In this document: in pieces, positions 6,360 to 7,581 of the stretch | How the letters are laid out: each line of letters starts with the position of its first letter | Numbering within the stretch: the stretch's first letter is position 1 | The notes under the pieces: generated by a model | Databases searched by the model: none | Told to the model about the DNA's origin: nothing | Seen by the model: the letters and a program-made list of their open reading frames with translations, nothing else | NCBI GenBank assembly: GCA_021813195.1 | Contig: JAKALI010000181.1 | Location: forward strand, 1 to 7,581 | Reading direction: 5' to 3' | From: Pseudomonadota bacterium | Lineage (GTDB): Bacteria; Pseudomonadota; Alphaproteobacteria; Rhizobiales; Hyphomicrobiaceae | DNA: 7,581 nt | Made by a program: the position numbers and the translations under genes

Positions 6360-7099
6360 GGCTGCACCGGCGCGGTGTCACCAGGTATCGGCGGACCGCT
6401 GGTGTCTTTGTCCGTCTTGGTCTGGCTCAGTGTGCCGTCAGCGCAGCCCGCCGTCTTGCCGCTTTCTTGGCAGGCGGGTGGGGCGTCGACGTGGAGCGTC
6501 ACGACGGTCGAGATCGGCAAGATCTGTTGGCTCGCACCGTCGCGCACCAGCAGACGGACGGCGCGTGGCAAGCGCGCGGTATCGCGCCATTCGTCCTTCC
6601 ATTTGCGGTCTTCACCCGCAAAGGAAAAGCGCACACGGTAAGGCGCGTGCAACAGGACCACCGGATCTTTGAGCCGTGGCAGCAGCGCGGCCTTGTCGTT
6701 AGGGCCGGCCGGTGTGAAGCGGGCCCGGGTGCGCACCAGCGCGGGGCCGCGCTGGTCAGCGGCTTCGGTAATCCGCACGATTTCCAGTCCTGGCCTGGTG
6801 TTGGGGCCGAGCGCCGGGCGGACGAAGGTGACCGAGAACGCCGAGCCGATGAAAAGCGGATGCGCGGAGCCGCCGCCGCGCGGCACATATTCGGCGGCGG
6901 ACAGATCGGTAACTAGGCGTTCGAGCCCGCGCTCCAGCAGTTCGTTACGTTGCACGCCGGCAAAGCCGCGGCTCCAGTTCGGTAGCCATTGCGCGGTGAC
7001 GGTGGCGAGCCCGGCCAGCACGGCGCCCATCAGCGCCATGGCAACCAGCGCCTCGATGAGGGAAAAGCCGCCTTGCGCCGCGCGGGGAGCTGGCGTCAT
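6356..7099 (-). CDS. gspJ: Type II secretion minor pseudopilin GspJ
   Basis: GspJ is a minor pseudopilin of the pseudopilus tip complex with GspI and GspK. The 247 residues carry a short leader ending GlyGly, with predicted prepilin peptidase cleavage after Gly11. The mature helix starts FSLIEALVAMALMGAVLAG, with the conserved Glu at +5 (Glu16). A long periplasmic beta-rich region follows, with LERLVTDLSAAEYVPR (59-74) typical of GspJ. The C-terminal tail (about 208-247) is hydrophilic and Pro/Thr-rich, and holds the only two cysteines (210 and 219), which could form a disulfide in the periplasm. The start at ATG 7099 gives an ATGA overlap with gspI, and the end overlaps gspK the same way. 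Confidence 0.88.
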   Translation of the reverse strand: MTPAPRAAQGGFSLIEALVAMALMGAVLAGLATVTAQWLPNWSRGFAGVQRNELLERGLERLVTDLSAAEYVPRGGGSAHPLFIGSAFSVTFVRPALGPNTRPGLEIVRITEAADQRGPALVRTRARFTPAGPNDKAALLPRLKDPVVLLHAPYRVRFSFAGEDRKWKDEWRDTARLPRAVRLLVRDGASQQILPISTVVTLHVDAPPACQESGKTAGCADGTLSQTKTDKDTSGPPIPGDTAPVQP

Positions 7100-7506
7100 G
7101 GCGTCGGCCTCCGCTGCAAGCGCACGGTTTCGAGGCGGAATTTCGCACCGCTCGGTGACGCGACGGTGATGGTCACGGTCTGCGGCACCCAGGGTGATGC
7201 ATGGCGTACCGCGACATTGCCTCCGGTGAAGGGGCGGTAATCGACCCGCCAGACTTGGCCATTCATATCGCCAGTCAACGGGCTGTCGACAGCTTGCGAC
7301 GCGCTGGGGAGGCCCGCTTCGATGGCGCGCGCGGTTGCGATCAAGGCGAGATGCTGATCGAGCGCGCGGGTGCCGCGCATATTAGCAGCGACCAGCGTAC
7401 CGATCGACGTCAGCAACACGGTCAACACGGCAAGCGCCACCAGCACTTCAAGCAGGGTGAAGCCGGCGACGGCGTCGTCTGTTTCAACTCGCGCGGCGGC
7501 GGACAA
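7096..7506 (-). CDS. gspI: Type II secretion minor pseudopilin GspI
   Basis: GspI is the minor pseudopilin thought to nucleate the tip complex. The 136 residues have a leader ending Gly15, then FTLLEVLVALAVLTVLLTSI with Glu at +5 (Glu20), a textbook class III signal. The body contains GQVWRVDYRPF (83-93) and ends in strands VTITVASPSGAKFRLETVRL, fitting GspI in size and order. The start is TTG at 7506: no ATG or GTG lies in frame between the upstream stop and the prepilin motif, and GGAGG sits 8 bases before the TTG. This makes the gene overlap the gspH end by 23 bases, unlike the 4-base overlaps downstream. The end overlaps gspJ by ATGA. Confidence 0.88.
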   Translation of the reverse strand: MSAAARVETDDAVAGFTLLEVLVALAVLTVLLTSIGTLVAANMRGTRALDQHLALIATARAIEAGLPSASQAVDSPLTGDMNGQVWRVDYRPFTGGNVAVRHASPWVPQTVTITVASPSGAKFRLETVRLQRRPTP

Positions 7507-7581
7507 TCTCGATCCCTCCCGTCAGCCAGTTCACCTCGATCGCGTAACCGACATCGGCGTGGACGATGGTCAAGATCGGAA
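7484..7581 (-). CDS. gspH: Type II secretion pseudopilin GspH, C-terminal end (partial)
   Basis: Only the last 31 codons are in the window, ending at TGA 7486-7484. The peptide includes VHADVGYAIEVNWLTG and ends in IEIVRRRAS, a short beta-strand pattern. Assignment as the minor pseudopilin GspH rests mainly on position directly before gspI in the canonical H-I-J-K-L-M order. The prepilin signal lies beyond the right edge. Confidence 0.65.
   Translation of the reverse strand, partial: PILTIVHADVGYAIEVNWLTGGIEIVRRRAS
7515..7519 (-). promoter_or_regulatory. Ribosome binding site deciding the gspI TTG start
   Basis: On the minus strand GGAGG (within GGGAGGGATC) lies 8 bases before TTG 7506, inside the gspH coding end. 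Because no ATG or GTG is available, this site is the main evidence for a TTG start. Confidence 0.7.

Overview
The window reads as a high-GC alphaproteobacterial chromosome, most likely Bradyrhizobium or a close relative. Three things suggest this: the style of the type II secretion (T2SS) proteins, the interspersed TTCCCTGTT repeat, which I recall from Bradyrhizobium-type genomes, and the IS630-like transposase remnant. This placement rests on family recognition, not on a search.

Layout. Positions 1-560 are degraded mobile or repetitive DNA: a cluster of CGACTCGTTCTT repeats, then the 3' part of an IS630-family transposase broken by two in-frame stops. Positions 558-1262 hold no confident gene. 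Positions 1263-2198 (+) encode an intact NAD(P)-dependent beta-hydroxyacid dehydrogenase (3-hydroxyisobutyrate dehydrogenase family). A second, overlapping member of the same family starts at 2188 but is dead within about 45 codons through a stop, a frameshift and truncation. A TTCCCTGTT repeat segment follows (about 2400-2629). Its far edge lies exactly where a secreted metallophosphoesterase gene on the minus strand (start 2875) loses its family sequence. Both genes flanking the repeat therefore lack their 3' parts.

From 3171 to the right edge the minus strand carries a T2SS operon, read right to left: gspH (3' end only), gspI, gspJ, gspK, gspL, gspM and a GspC-like HR-domain protein (called gspN here). 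Five successive junctions are 4-base ATGA overlaps, so the operon looks translationally coupled throughout. The products are pseudopilins H, I, J and K, the inner-membrane platform proteins L and M, and a protein likely to link platform and secretin. The secretin (D), ATPase (E), platform protein F, major pseudopilin (G) and prepilin peptidase (O) are not in the window; some probably lie upstream of gspH.

No convincing novel system was found. The most informative oddity is the repeat sitting at the junction of two 3'-truncated genes, which looks like a rearrangement scar rather than a simple insertion.
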